From contig DATNEW010000028.1 of the NCBI GenBank assembly GCA_035606695.1, positions 62,001-126,000 of the forward strand: a stretch of DNA of 64,000 nucleotides, in the 5' to 3' direction. Below are positions 25,578 to 33,937 of the stretch, piece by piece. The position numbers and the translations under genes were made by a program. How positions within the stretch are numbered: the stretch's first letter is position 1; each line of letters begins with the position of its first letter. The notes under the pieces were generated by a model. It was given only the letters and a program-made list of their open reading frames with translations. It searched no databases and was not told where the DNA came from. Origin of the DNA: Gemmatimonadaceae bacterium. Its GTDB lineage: Bacteria; Gemmatimonadota; Gemmatimonadetes; Gemmatimonadales; Gemmatimonadaceae.

Positions 25578-26612
25578 ATGATGACACCGCGTCAGGAGCA
25601 AGCGCAGCAGTTCTGTGACGAGATACTCCCACGCGTGTCGCGCACGTTCGCCCTCAGCATTCGACTCTTGCCGGGGACCCTTGGCGCCGCGGTTCGCGAG
25701 TCGTATCTCCTCTGCCGCATCGCCGACACGATCGAGGACGCGCCCTCACTCGCCGCGGTAGAAAAAGCCGAACTGCTCGATCTCCTCTCGGCGTCGTTCG
25801 ACGATGCGACACAACTCGCCGCGCTTGGGACACGGCTCGCGACGATCGAGGGCGACGAGGCGCACGTGCGTCTCGCGAGAAACACCGATCTCGTGTTTGC
25901 GGCCTACTTCGCGCTGCCGGCGCTCACTCGCGACCGCGTGCGCCACTGGGTGCGCGAGATGATCTCCGGCATGCGCAAGTTCGTGCTCGCGTATCCCAAG
26001 GGCATCCGGATTCAGAGTCTCGACGAGTACAAGGAGTATTGCTACTACGTCGCCGGGACCGTCGGCTATTTGCTCACGGATCTCTGGCACGAGCACGCAC
26101 CGAGCATCGGGGCGGCGCGCTACGCGGCGCTGCGACAGCGCTGCCGAGCATTCGCCGAGGCGCTCCAGACGGTGAACATTCTCAAGGACGTGGCGACTGA
26201 CGCGCGCCATGAGAATTCCATCTACATCCCCGAACAGTTGCTTCGCCGGTACGGCAGCGCTCACGCGGACATTCTCGCGGGCCAGCGCCCGGATGCGGCG
26301 CTCGAGACGCTCGTTCAGCTTGCCTGGCGCGATCTCGACGACGCGACGACGTACCTGCTGACACTGCCGCGCCGCGCCGTCGCGATTCGCCTTTTCTGCG
26401 CGCTGCCGCTCCTCTTCGCCTACGCGACCCTCCGCGATCTCACGCGAAAGCCGGGCGGAATCACGCAGAAGGGCATCGTCAAGATTTCCCGCGCCGAGGT
26501 TAAAGCGATTACCGTGTTGAGCGTGCTCGGTGTCGGAAGCAATCGCCTCATGACGCGACTCGTGTCGCGCATCCGGCTCAAACCCGTGCGACTGCCGCTC
26601 TTCACCTCCTGA
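25578..26612 (+). CDS. Squalene/phytoene synthase family protein
   Basis: A 344-residue head-to-head prenyl transferase. The first aspartate-rich motif is YLLCRIADTIEDAP (near residues 41-54) and the second is NILKDVATDARHENSIYIP (near 200-218), both needed for Mg-diphosphate binding. The spacing and the LCR..DTIED form resemble squalene synthase (farnesyl-diphosphate farnesyltransferase) more than phytoene synthase. The product would feed hopanoid, sterol or C30 carotenoid synthesis; no other such gene lies nearby. Two adjacent ATG codons (25578, 25581) could start it. Confidence 0.88.
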   Translation: MMTPRQEQAQQFCDEILPRVSRTFALSIRLLPGTLGAAVRESYLLCRIADTIEDAPSLAAVEKAELLDLLSASFDDATQLAALGTRLATIEGDEAHVRLARNTDLVFAAYFALPALTRDRVRHWVREMISGMRKFVLAYPKGIRIQSLDEYKEYCYYVAGTVGYLLTDLWHEHAPSIGAARYAALRQRCRAFAEALQTVNILKDVATDARHENSIYIPEQLLRRYGSAHADILAGQRPDAALETLVQLAWRDLDDATTYLLTLPRRAVAIRLFCALPLLFAYATLRDLTRKPGGITQKGIVKISRAEVKAITVLSVLGVGSNRLMTRLVSRIRLKPVRLPLFTS

Positions 26613-26618
26613 GCGCGA

Positions 26619-27230
26619 TCACGGCATTTCGGCGGCGAGCACGCGGGCCTCGCGAATGTCCTCGTCCACTCGCCGAGCCTGGCGATGACTCTGGATGTAC
26701 ATCGCGAGCGCGAGGATGAGCACCACGCCCATGCCCGCGACGCTCGCGGAATCATGAGGATCCTCGCGCAGCTGAATGCCGAAGGCGATCAACAGTGCCG
26801 GGAACAGCGTCAGCATGCGCAACCATAGCTGTCGGCCTATGAAGAACGCGCGATGCCGCTCGAGGAGCGCGAGGTAGGCGTCGAGCGTGGGCTGCGCATC
26901 GACTCGGGCCATGTCGGCCCGCACGCGGCTGACATGAACGTTCACCTGAAACGCCAGAGACAGCGCGCCGATCGTCGCGAGCGCCAGACCGAAACGCTCG
27001 GCGCCAGTGTCCAGCGTCGTGACGACCCATGCCGCGATCGGAAAGTAGATCGCGAGTCCGAGAATCGTGGCGTATCGCGCGCGCGTGAGGAGGCCCGCTG
27101 CTTGCCGCGCACGCGCGTCGATCTGCTCGACCGCGATCGACAAGTTTTGCGCGCGCGCTACGGGTATCGGCATCACCGGCTGCTCTTGCCACGCAGCGCG
27201 CACTTCGTCGATTTCGCGCTCACTCATCAT
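26619..27230 (-). CDS. Four-helix membrane protein, possible partner of the ECF sigma factor
   Basis: A 203-residue protein. The N-terminal ~65 residues are soluble (Gln/Arg/Ala helices), followed by four membrane segments near 70-90, 97-115, 142-162 and 172-190, then a charged helical end. AGGAGG lies 5 or 8 bases before the two possible starts (27230, 27227). It overlaps the 3' end of the sigma factor gene by 11 bases. Membrane proteins in this position are often anti-sigma factors, but no ZAS zinc motif is visible, so this role is inferred only from coupling. Confidence 0.7.
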   Translation of the reverse strand: MMSEREIDEVRAAWQEQPVMPIPVARAQNLSIAVEQIDARARQAAGLLTRARYATILGLAIYFPIAAWVVTTLDTGAERFGLALATIGALSLAFQVNVHVSRVRADMARVDAQPTLDAYLALLERHRAFFIGRQLWLRMLTLFPALLIAFGIQLREDPHDSASVAGMGVVLILALAMYIQSHRQARRVDEDIREARVLAAEMP

Positions 27231-27765
27231 ATGAACCTCCTGAACGCGCCAAACGCGCAAGCAGCTTCTTGATGCGATTGATCTTCGTCGCGACGTTCAC
27301 CGCGGTGATGCCCGTGATCTCTCCGATCGCGGCGGCGTCGCTTCCCTCGAGATAGAGAAACACGATCTGCCGATCGAGCGGCCGCAGTCGCCGAATCAGG
27401 GTGTACAAGCGCTCGACCATCAGTTGCCTGTCGACGCTCCCCTCGGTGTCGCTGTCGCCCGGCAGCATATCGATTGCCTCCAGGCCAACGAGCCGTGTCC
27501 GCAGCCGCCGATGCCGCACCACGTGTGACGCCGCAACGTTGTGCGCGACGCGATACACCCAGGTCCGAAGCGAACACCGGCCGTCGAAGCTCAGGAAGCT
27601 GCGCCACAGCGCGAGATGAATGTCCTGCAACAAGTCCTGCCGCTTGTCGAGATCATCCTCATACGAACGCGCCAGCCGGCCGAGCGCACCACCAAGCTCG
27701 GCGAGCGTCGCGTCGTACAGTTCGTCCTGGCTCTGAGTTCTCGGCGGCGTCGACGGGAGTGTCAT
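27220..27765 (-). CDS. ECF-type RNA polymerase sigma factor
   Basis: A 181-residue sigma-70 family protein. Region 2 is seen in DLDKRQDLLQDIHLALWRS followed by RTWVYRVAHNVAASHVVRHR, and region 4 in LRPLDRQIVFLYLEGSDAAA followed by IGEITGITAVNVATKINRIK. It would direct RNA polymerase to a small regulon, often in response to envelope signals. The overlapping downstream membrane protein is a candidate regulator. Its own target promoters are not apparent. Confidence 0.92.
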   Translation of the reverse strand: MTLPSTPPRTQSQDELYDATLAELGGALGRLARSYEDDLDKRQDLLQDIHLALWRSFLSFDGRCSLRTWVYRVAHNVAASHVVRHRRLRTRLVGLEAIDMLPGDSDTEGSVDRQLMVERLYTLIRRLRPLDRQIVFLYLEGSDAAAIGEITGITAVNVATKINRIKKLLARLARSGGSYDE

Positions 27766-27812
27766 GGCACTCAGATAGTCGGCCGCGCCCGGCGCTTCTT
27801 ACACCGCCGCGG

Positions 27813-28661
27813 CTAGAATCGCTTGGGCGGCAGCGGCAACGCGTTCGCCGCCGCGACGATGGCCCCGAGCAACGAATCGGCGCCGCGGCGTCCGATCTCG
27901 CCGCGCTCCAGCCGGTCGAGCAGCTGCTCGAGCGCAAGCTGCGCGCGGTTCACCACGCGCCGATGCGCCGCGCGCGACGCGATGATCCCCGCGCCCGTCA
28001 CGACAATCACCGGCGCCGCGGCGACCGCGGCCATCACGCCGATCACCAATGCTGATCCGGTCATGGCCACGCCGACCACGCCGCTGCCGACGATTTGCGT
28101 CATGCTTCGCCGGCGAAGATTCTGAAAATCCGCGTCGAGCACGACGTGCGTGCGCGAGTCATCCACGTCGATCACCGTGGCCGAGACGTCGTGCGCTTCG
28201 GCGAGCGCGTAGTCGCGTCCGCCCACGCGCAACGCCCGCTTTACTCCCGTGAACACGCCACGGTGCGCTTCCCACACGATGCGATCCGCGTGATGACGCT
28301 TGACGACGAGCAGTTCCTGCCGCTGCATCCACGCGTCGATCGCCGCGAGCACGTCCGCCGAGCGGCCGGGAACCGTTCTCGCGGCGCGTGCGCCGTTCGG
28401 GCCGAACAATCCGCCCGCGTCCTGCCCGACCTGCGCAATGGAGCCGGTACGCTCCTCGGCCAGCGCCTGCCGCAAATGTTGCGGCGACAGTCCGACTTCC
28501 TTGCCCAGTTCGATCAGTTGCTCTTCGCTGAATTCCTCGGCGTCGCCTGCGTCGGGTCCGGTTCCTTGAAGCTCAGCCGCGCGCGCCAGCACTCGCTCGA
28601 GCGACGAACGATCGAGTTTCGCGCCAGTGGGCCGGGGGGCCGGAGCATGAGAATCTGCCAT
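27813..28661 (-). CDS. Putative membrane-associated protein of unknown function
   Basis: A 282-residue protein. Residues about 15-75 are helical and acidic (EEFSEEQLIELGKEVGLSPQ looks like a small helix-turn-helix-like unit). A beta-rich middle part follows, and two hydrophobic segments near 195-235 (VGSGVVGVAMTGSALVIGVM and AAPVIVVTGAGIIASRAA). I do not recognise the family. It sits at the distal end of the minus-strand series 33844 to 27813, 34 bases after the lipoprotein gene. Confidence 0.7.
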   Translation of the reverse strand: MADSHAPAPRPTGAKLDRSSLERVLARAAELQGTGPDAGDAEEFSEEQLIELGKEVGLSPQHLRQALAEERTGSIAQVGQDAGGLFGPNGARAARTVPGRSADVLAAIDAWMQRQELLVVKRHHADRIVWEAHRGVFTGVKRALRVGGRDYALAEAHDVSATVIDVDDSRTHVVLDADFQNLRRRSMTQIVGSGVVGVAMTGSALVIGVMAAVAAAPVIVVTGAGIIASRAAHRRVVNRAQLALEQLLDRLERGEIGRRGADSLLGAIVAAANALPLPPKRF

Positions 28662-28695
28662 GATCGAATACTACGACGTGGCGCGGAATTCGGCG

Positions 28696-29814
28696 TCAGA
28701 TGCCGCCGAGTGCGCTGTCGATCGCGGCGTTGATCGCGTTGATGATGGCTGTAGGAAGCGGAAACGCCGCTTCGAACGCGGCGCGTGGGTCGCCAGTCGC
28801 GGTGCGGCCAGCGGTCGCGAGATAGTAGCGCATGTAGCTCGGCGCGAGGTCGGGAGCAACGCGCTGCAGCAGCAGCAATCCGCCGCGGACGGCGCCGTTG
28901 CCGACGTACCCGTTCGTGGCACCGGATCGCTGTTCGGCCGGTGTGGTGTTGTCGGTGATGGCCTCCTGAACGAGGCTCGCCACCGCCTCGTGCACGAAGC
29001 CGAATAGCGCATTCGGTGCGGCGTCCGGCGTGCGCGGATACTCGACCGCGATCACGTTGGTTCGATTGCTGGTGTTGATCGTACGTCCTTCGCCGCCCAA
29101 CGGCACCGAGAGAATCAATTCACCCGCGGCCTGTTGCGTGTTGTTGAGAAAGCGCGACAGCTTCGGGTAGTACTGGCCGGCCCAGAGCTGGTTGAATTGC
29201 GCGAATGCCGCGCCGCGCGTCGATTGCTGGTCCAACCAGTACGCGTGATAGAATCGCGTGCTCTCGTCCTGCAGGCTCTGCACGAACAACCGAGCCCAAT
29301 TGCGATCGGCCGGTGTCGGAAAGTTCGCGGCGAGCAGCGCGATCTCCTGCTGCATCATCGGATCGGACGCGGCGCGCGGATCACCGTTCGCGCGGATGAA
29401 CAGGTCGGTGGCGTTCACGATTTCCTGAAATGACGAGAAGTACATCGCCAGGAACTGTGCGTTGGCCAGCGATGGCGTCGTGGCGAACCGCTGCGAGAGC
29501 TGCTGGCGATTCGCGTCGAGATTCGTGACGACGTTGCGCTGCTTCTTGAGATTGGTGATTTCCTGCTTGTACCCGCGCAGGAAGAACGGCACGTGTCCGG
29601 TATCGCTCGTCAGCATCGCGAAACCGTGCAGCCAGAGATCGACGTGTTCTTCGGTACCGACACGCCATCCGCGCTGTTGCACCGCCGCGCCGGTGTTCGG
29701 CACCGCGGGCCCGGGCGCGCCTGCGCTCGTGGAGCCAGCCGTGCCCGCAGTCGGCACACAACTCGAAGCGAGGAGCGCCGACAGCATGGCGCCGGCAAAA
29801 GTACGAACGTGCAT
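28696..29814 (-). CDS. Lipoprotein of unknown function
   Basis: A 372-residue secreted protein with a lipobox: MHVRTFAGAMLSALLASSC, cysteine at residue 19. The next 25 residues are Ala/Gly/Pro/Thr-rich linker. The mature domain is mainly helical with FGFVHEAVASLVQEAI; this has an HE pair but not the HExxH of a zinc protease. The start at 29814 is chosen for the signal peptide; the longer frame adds hydrophilic residues. No family recognised. Neighbouring genes also look envelope-related. Confidence 0.7.
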   Translation of the reverse strand: MHVRTFAGAMLSALLASSCVPTAGTAGSTSAGAPGPAVPNTGAAVQQRGWRVGTEEHVDLWLHGFAMLTSDTGHVPFFLRGYKQEITNLKKQRNVVTNLDANRQQLSQRFATTPSLANAQFLAMYFSSFQEIVNATDLFIRANGDPRAASDPMMQQEIALLAANFPTPADRNWARLFVQSLQDESTRFYHAYWLDQQSTRGAAFAQFNQLWAGQYYPKLSRFLNNTQQAAGELILSVPLGGEGRTINTSNRTNVIAVEYPRTPDAAPNALFGFVHEAVASLVQEAITDNTTPAEQRSGATNGYVGNGAVRGGLLLLQRVAPDLAPSYMRYYLATAGRTATGDPRAAFEAAFPLPTAIINAINAAIDSALGGI

Positions 29815-29895
29815 GATCACATGACTCGATGCTGAAGTCCTGGCCTGAAGTACCGCAAGGCTCTCCTGCAAGAGCGGGGCGAGCCTTGGATCGGC

Positions 29896-30645
29896 TCAGC
29901 GAGCGGCCGGCCGTCCGCAGACGGGACAGAATTTCCAGCCCACCTCGAGCTCGGCGCCGCATGCCTGGCAATTCATCGTCGTCAGATTCTGCCCGCAATG
30001 CGGACAGAATGTGATCGGACGTCCGGGCGGCAGCACCTCGTCGCACGCCCGGCAGTGCTCGCCGGGCGCGGGGGTGATCGCCTTCGCGCCGGTGCGTGAG
30101 GGCATGGCCATCGACGGCACGGACGGCGTCGCCGGCGTCGAGCTCGAAGGAGTCGCTCGCGGCTCGGATGGCGCGCGCCGCGCCTGGGGCGTCTGGGGCA
30201 CCTGGGGCGCCGCGACCGTCGGTGCTTCCACGACACGCGCCGGCGGAGTAGCGGTCACGTGTCCCACCACCGGCGCCGCGAGCGGCGTCGACGTATCGTC
30301 GGGCCCCGCCTCGAGACTGCGCAGCGCGGCCGGCGCCAGCGAGACCATGGCGCTTGCGAACTTTCTAAACGCCGCCGGATCCGGATTCTTCGCCGACAAC
30401 TCGCGCTTCAACGATTCGCGCATCTGGTCGTCGACGAGCAGATAATCCCGCATGCCCGAGAGCAGCTCCGTGAGCGCGATCTCGTAATCGTCGTTCGACT
30501 CCAGCCCGAGCTCCCGACGATGCAGCCGATAGGGCAGAATCGTCGACTGCAGCGTCGCGACGTCGAACGGCTCGGTCAGATACTGCGGAAACCTGGAGCG
30601 AACCACTCGCACCAGGTGGCGGTACATGCGGTCGAGATTGTCCAT
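29896..30645 (-). CDS. Double zinc-ribbon protein
   Basis: A 249-residue protein. The N-terminal ~110 residues are helical; residues 115-190 are a Pro/Ala/Thr/Ser-rich linker; the C-terminus holds two CxxC-pair zinc ribbons (CRACDEVLPPGRPITFCPHC and CQACGAELEVGWKFCPVC). Such ribbons usually mediate protein or nucleic acid contacts. The gene follows a small membrane peptide by four bases. Function not recognised. Confidence 0.75.
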   Translation of the reverse strand: MDNLDRMYRHLVRVVRSRFPQYLTEPFDVATLQSTILPYRLHRRELGLESNDDYEIALTELLSGMRDYLLVDDQMRESLKRELSAKNPDPAAFRKFASAMVSLAPAALRSLEAGPDDTSTPLAAPVVGHVTATPPARVVEAPTVAAPQVPQTPQARRAPSEPRATPSSSTPATPSVPSMAMPSRTGAKAITPAPGEHCRACDEVLPPGRPITFCPHCGQNLTTMNCQACGAELEVGWKFCPVCGRPAAR

Positions 30646-30649
30646 GGCC

Positions 30650-30832
30650 TCACGGCTTCATTGCTTCGTTCACTCGCCTGTTGTGCTCATCCTGCGCTTC
30701 CTGAATCTTAGACGCGCCGAATTTGTCCAACGCGCGCGCGACGATGGACGGCTTTCCCGCCGACCCTTCGTCGAACCCCCAGTGATACCCCATCGCGACG
30801 CCAAGGATCAGAGCTGCCACCAACCGTCTCAT
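30650..30832 (-). CDS. Small membrane-anchored protein
   Basis: A 60-residue protein starting MRRLVAALILGVAMGYHWGF, one N-terminal hydrophobic segment, then a helical, charged tail (AQDEHNRRVNEAMKP). It lies between the RNase H-like gene (27 bases upstream) and the zinc-ribbon gene (four bases downstream), consistent with an operon. No function recognised; real gene status supported mainly by packing and signal-anchor pattern. Confidence 0.6.
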   Translation of the reverse strand: MRRLVAALILGVAMGYHWGFDEGSAGKPSIVARALDKFGASKIQEAQDEHNRRVNEAMKP

Positions 30833-30859
30833 AACACACTCCCCGTCCGCGACGCGGAC

Positions 30860-31525
30860 TCAGGTGAGCGTGGTCGGAGGCCTCACGATCGGATAGGAAC
30901 GGAGCGCCTTGAAGCCCGCGTCGTCCGGAAACGACTGCGGCTCCGCCGCTGCCATGCGCCCCTTCGCGCGCTCTGCGGCCAACCACGCATCGAACTGCGA
31001 CGCGACGATGCCGCCGGAGCTGGTCTGCTCCTTTGCCGCACGCGTCGCCAGATGATTCGCGTACTCGTTCTGCGGATGCCCTTCGTGCCCGCGCACCCAG
31101 CGCCAACAGACCTGATGTCCGCGCACGGCGTCGACGGCCTCGATCCACAATTCGAGATTAAGTATCGGCCCGTCTTTCTTCTTCCACCCGCGCGACATCC
31201 AGCCGAACACCCATTCGCTCATGCCCTTCACCAGGTACTGCGAGTCGCTGGTGAACGTCACACGAAAGCGTACGCCCTTCCGCGAGATGTTCCGGAAGGC
31301 TTCGATCACGCTCCGGAGCGCCATGCGGTTGTTCGTGGTGTCTGGCTCCGAGACCCAGTAATCCCATCGCGTGAGGTTCCCGGTCTCGAGGCTTACATAC
31401 TCGATGACGCCCGCGGCCCCGCCCGGGTTACTTCCTTCGCGGCCGTTCCCCGGGCACGACTCGTCCGCGTAGATCGCGAGCATCGGCCGCTCGGCCGTCG
31501 ATTCCGCCGGGTCGCGCTCGGTCAC
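30860..31525 (-). CDS. RNase HI-fold protein with two catalytic positions replaced
   Basis: A 221-residue protein clearly homologous to RNase HI: YADESCPGN, DTTNNRMALRSVIEAF, FTSDSQYLVKGMSEWVFGW and WRWVRGHEGHPQNEYANHLA all align with the E. coli enzyme. Of its four catalytic acids, the first (Asp21) and third (Asp94) remain, but the second (Glu in RMEL) is Ala69 and the fourth (Asp in NExxD) is Asn157. The final 60 residues are an extra tail. It starts with GTG overlapping the stop of the preceding small gene (GTGA). It may bind RNA/DNA hybrids without cutting, or be a variant enzyme; activity is uncertain. Confidence 0.85.
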   Translation of the reverse strand: MTERDPAESTAERPMLAIYADESCPGNGREGSNPGGAAGVIEYVSLETGNLTRWDYWVSEPDTTNNRMALRSVIEAFRNISRKGVRFRVTFTSDSQYLVKGMSEWVFGWMSRGWKKKDGPILNLELWIEAVDAVRGHQVCWRWVRGHEGHPQNEYANHLATRAAKEQTSSGGIVASQFDAWLAAERAKGRMAAAEPQSFPDDAGFKALRSYPIVRPPTTLT

Positions 31526-31740
31526 GGAATGGCCTCGATCCGATCGATCTCATCGAGATAGATCGTCATTTCATGCCCCGTCGTCGGATTGCGCGCCTCG
31601 ATCGCCTCGCGGCCATCGCGCACATGCAGCACCAACGGAATGAGCACATGCTCACGCCGTCCCCGCCGCTGCACCGCGACGCGCCTCCCTCGCGCGACCG
31701 CCTGCTCCAACACCTCGTACTGCGCGTGCGTCAACTGCAT
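31522..31740 (-). CDS. Small beta-rich protein of unknown function
   Basis: A 72-residue protein starting MQLTHAQYEVLEQAVARG and continuing with alternating strands (HVLIPLVLHVRDGREAIEAR, MTIYLDEIDRIEAIP). It overlaps both neighbours: its ATG shares bases with the stop of the M20 gene and its stop overlaps the GTG of the RNase H-like gene. This tight packing supports a real gene. Function not recognised. Confidence 0.7.
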   Translation of the reverse strand: MQLTHAQYEVLEQAVARGRRVAVQRRGRREHVLIPLVLHVRDGREAIEARNPTTGHEMTIYLDEIDRIEAIP

Positions 31741-32897
31741 CAGCTCTCCGTCCCTCGGCACCAATCCACCGCCAGCCGCGCCAGCACCGTCGTCGCGCGC
31801 TCGATCTCGGCGACCGGAACATATTCCTCCGCGGCGTGCGCCAGCGAAATGTCGCCCGGCCCGAAGCAGATCGCCGGAATGCCCGCCGCGTTCAACAACG
31901 CCGCATCGGTCCACGCCGTCATTCCCTCGACGCGAACCTCTTCGTCGACCCAGCGCATCGCGCGATCCAACGCCTGCACGATCGGCGCGTTCATGCTCAC
32001 ATCGCTCGGGCCCTGCGAAAACGTCGTTCGCACCGTGCCGTGAAACGTCGGCCGTCGCTCGGCGCAGGTGTTGAGTAAACTCATAATTTCCGCCTCGACC
32101 TGCTCGACGCTCTCACCGGGAATCGTCCGCCGCTCGATGCGCACCGTACACGTCTCCGGATACGTCGACATGCCCGTGCCGCCCTCGATCAACGACGCAT
32201 GCACCGACGGTCTGCCGAGCAGCCTGTGTGAGCGCGTTGCCAGCTCTCCGCCGTCGAACCGATCGAGCTCCGCGAGAAATAGCCCGGCGTGCCGAATGGC
32301 ATCCACGCCAAGATCCCACCGGCTTCCGTGCGCCGCGCGACCGGTCGTCGTCACGTCCAGCCACACGAAGCCAAGATGGCTGGGCATGATGCACAGCCGC
32401 GTCGGCTCCGTCACGATCGCCGCATCCGCACGGACGCCGCTCTCCACCAACGCGCGCGTGCCGATGCTCTCGAACTCCTCGTCCGCCACCGCCGCGATGA
32501 CGACCTCGCCCTCGATGTCATCCGCGATGCGCGCCGCCGCCGCACACATCGCGGCGACGCCGGCTTTCATGTCACACGACCCGCGTCCATAAATCAGCCC
32601 GTTCGACTCCGCGGCATCCCACGCCGCGTGCGACATGCCGTCGATGCCCACGACGTCGAGATGCCCGTTGAACATCAGACTCCGCGCGCCTGCCTTCCCG
32701 ACGCGCGCCACGACATTCGGCCGCCCCGGCACGGCCTCGTGCAGCTCGGCGCGGAATCCCCATGACACGAGCACATCGCGCAACGCGCGCGCGACCTTCG
32801 CTTCGCCCGGTCCGCCAGGCACCAGTGAAGGATTTCGTGAGTCGATGCGAACCAGTTCCCGCGTCAGCGCTGCGGCGTCGCCCCGCGCTAGGTGCAC
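31740..32897 (-). CDS. M20-family (ArgE/DapE-type) metal-dependent deacylase
   Basis: A 385-residue M20 peptidase. Metal ligands are visible in FNGHLDVVG (His, Asp), GRGSCDMKAG (Asp) and ADEEFESIG (catalytic Glu and metal Glu). The lid domain follows with GRAAHGS and STYPETCTVRIERR. ArgE/DapE-type enzymes cleave N-acyl groups or dipeptides. The GTG at 32897 is chosen: GGAG lies seven bases upstream and the codon overlaps the GHMP kinase end by ten bases. Substrate cannot be read; the sugar kinase partner does not point to amino acid synthesis. Confidence 0.87.
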   Translation of the reverse strand: MHLARGDAAALTRELVRIDSRNPSLVPGGPGEAKVARALRDVLVSWGFRAELHEAVPGRPNVVARVGKAGARSLMFNGHLDVVGIDGMSHAAWDAAESNGLIYGRGSCDMKAGVAAMCAAAARIADDIEGEVVIAAVADEEFESIGTRALVESGVRADAAIVTEPTRLCIMPSHLGFVWLDVTTTGRAAHGSRWDLGVDAIRHAGLFLAELDRFDGGELATRSHRLLGRPSVHASLIEGGTGMSTYPETCTVRIERRTIPGESVEQVEAEIMSLLNTCAERRPTFHGTVRTTFSQGPSDVSMNAPIVQALDRAMRWVDEEVRVEGMTAWTDAALLNAAGIPAICFGPGDISLAHAAEEYVPVAEIERATTVLARLAVDWCRGTES

Positions 32898-33844
32898 CGC
32901 TCCACTCCGGACTCGTCGATCGAGAAGTCGAGAATCTCTCCGAGCGGCGCGATCGCGTCGCGCACCTTCTGCACCCGATCGGCGCGCGCCATCACCAGGA
33001 CGCACCCGCCGCCCGACGCGCCAAGCGCCTTGCCGCCGAGTGCGCCGGCATCGCGCGCGCGCGCGAGGATGTCGTCGATGGTCTGCGTCGGAATCGACGG
33101 ATGCAACGACCGCTGACACTCCCACTGCTCGGCGACCAATCGTCCGAGCGCGTCGAGATCGCCCGCGACCAACGTCTCGGGCATGCGCTCCGCATTTTGG
33201 CGCATGCGCCGCAGCGCCTCGAGCACATTCGGATCCTTCTTGCGATACGCGTCGAGCACGGCGTCGATCGTGGCGCCGGAGACTCGACTCTGGCCCGTAT
33301 AGATCACGATGCACTGCCGCTCCAGGTCCTTCTTGACCTTCATCCGCAGCGCGATCGTGCGCACGTCGACGCGGCCGTTGGCGAAGCGCAGGCCGAGCGC
33401 GCCGCCGTACGCCGCGGCGTAGTGGTCCTGCCGCCCGCCAGAGATGCCGAGGTCCGAGATCTCGATGTCGCGGCTCAGTTCGGCGATCGCCGTCGGCATC
33501 ATCTTCTCGCCGCGCGATGCAGCGAGCGCGGCCACCGTCGCGACGCCGACCGCCGACGACCCGCCAAGCCCCGCGCCGATCGGAAAGTCGTTGCGAATCT
33601 CGATGTGCGCGTCGAGCATCCGAAACCGGCGCGCCGCGGCGACCGCGATCGAACGATCACCGGGGTCGGTCGCCGCCGGGCCATCCGTGCTACTGCCCAT
33701 GCGGTCCACCGTCACGGTCGCGTACCGCGAGATGGCGATGTTGCAGACGAACCCGCCCATCTCGTCCGAGTAGGGGGGTACGTCGGTCCAACCGCCTCCG
33801 AAGTCGATCCGTGTCGGCGCGCGCGTGACGATGCGTTGCGGCAA
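32888..33844 (-). CDS. GHMP-family sugar kinase
   Basis: A 318-residue GHMP kinase. The N-terminus RAPTRIDFGGGWTDVPPY is the form seen in D-glycero-D-manno-heptose 7-phosphate kinase and related L-fucose/sugar kinases, the ATP loop is GAGLGGSSAVGVA, and the C-terminal GALGGKALGASGGGCVLVM is motif 3. Starts with TTG at 33844; no clear ribosome binding site, so start is uncertain by a few residues. First gene of the minus-strand series, divergent from otsA. A role in heptose-nucleotide or exopolysaccharide sugar activation is plausible but unproven. Confidence 0.87.
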   Translation of the reverse strand: MPQRIVTRAPTRIDFGGGWTDVPPYSDEMGGFVCNIAISRYATVTVDRMGSSTDGPAATDPGDRSIAVAAARRFRMLDAHIEIRNDFPIGAGLGGSSAVGVATVAALAASRGEKMMPTAIAELSRDIEISDLGISGGRQDHYAAAYGGALGLRFANGRVDVRTIALRMKVKKDLERQCIVIYTGQSRVSGATIDAVLDAYRKKDPNVLEALRRMRQNAERMPETLVAGDLDALGRLVAEQWECQRSLHPSIPTQTIDDILARARDAGALGGKALGASGGGCVLVMARADRVQKVRDAIAPLGEILDFSIDESGVERCT

Positions 33845-33937
33845 GTGGGCTCAGGAAATGGTCGAGGTAAACATACTCTCTTGGCAGAATTCCGTCTCGC
33901 GTAACGGGCATAGCTGTTGCTGCCTGATGCATGCCCC

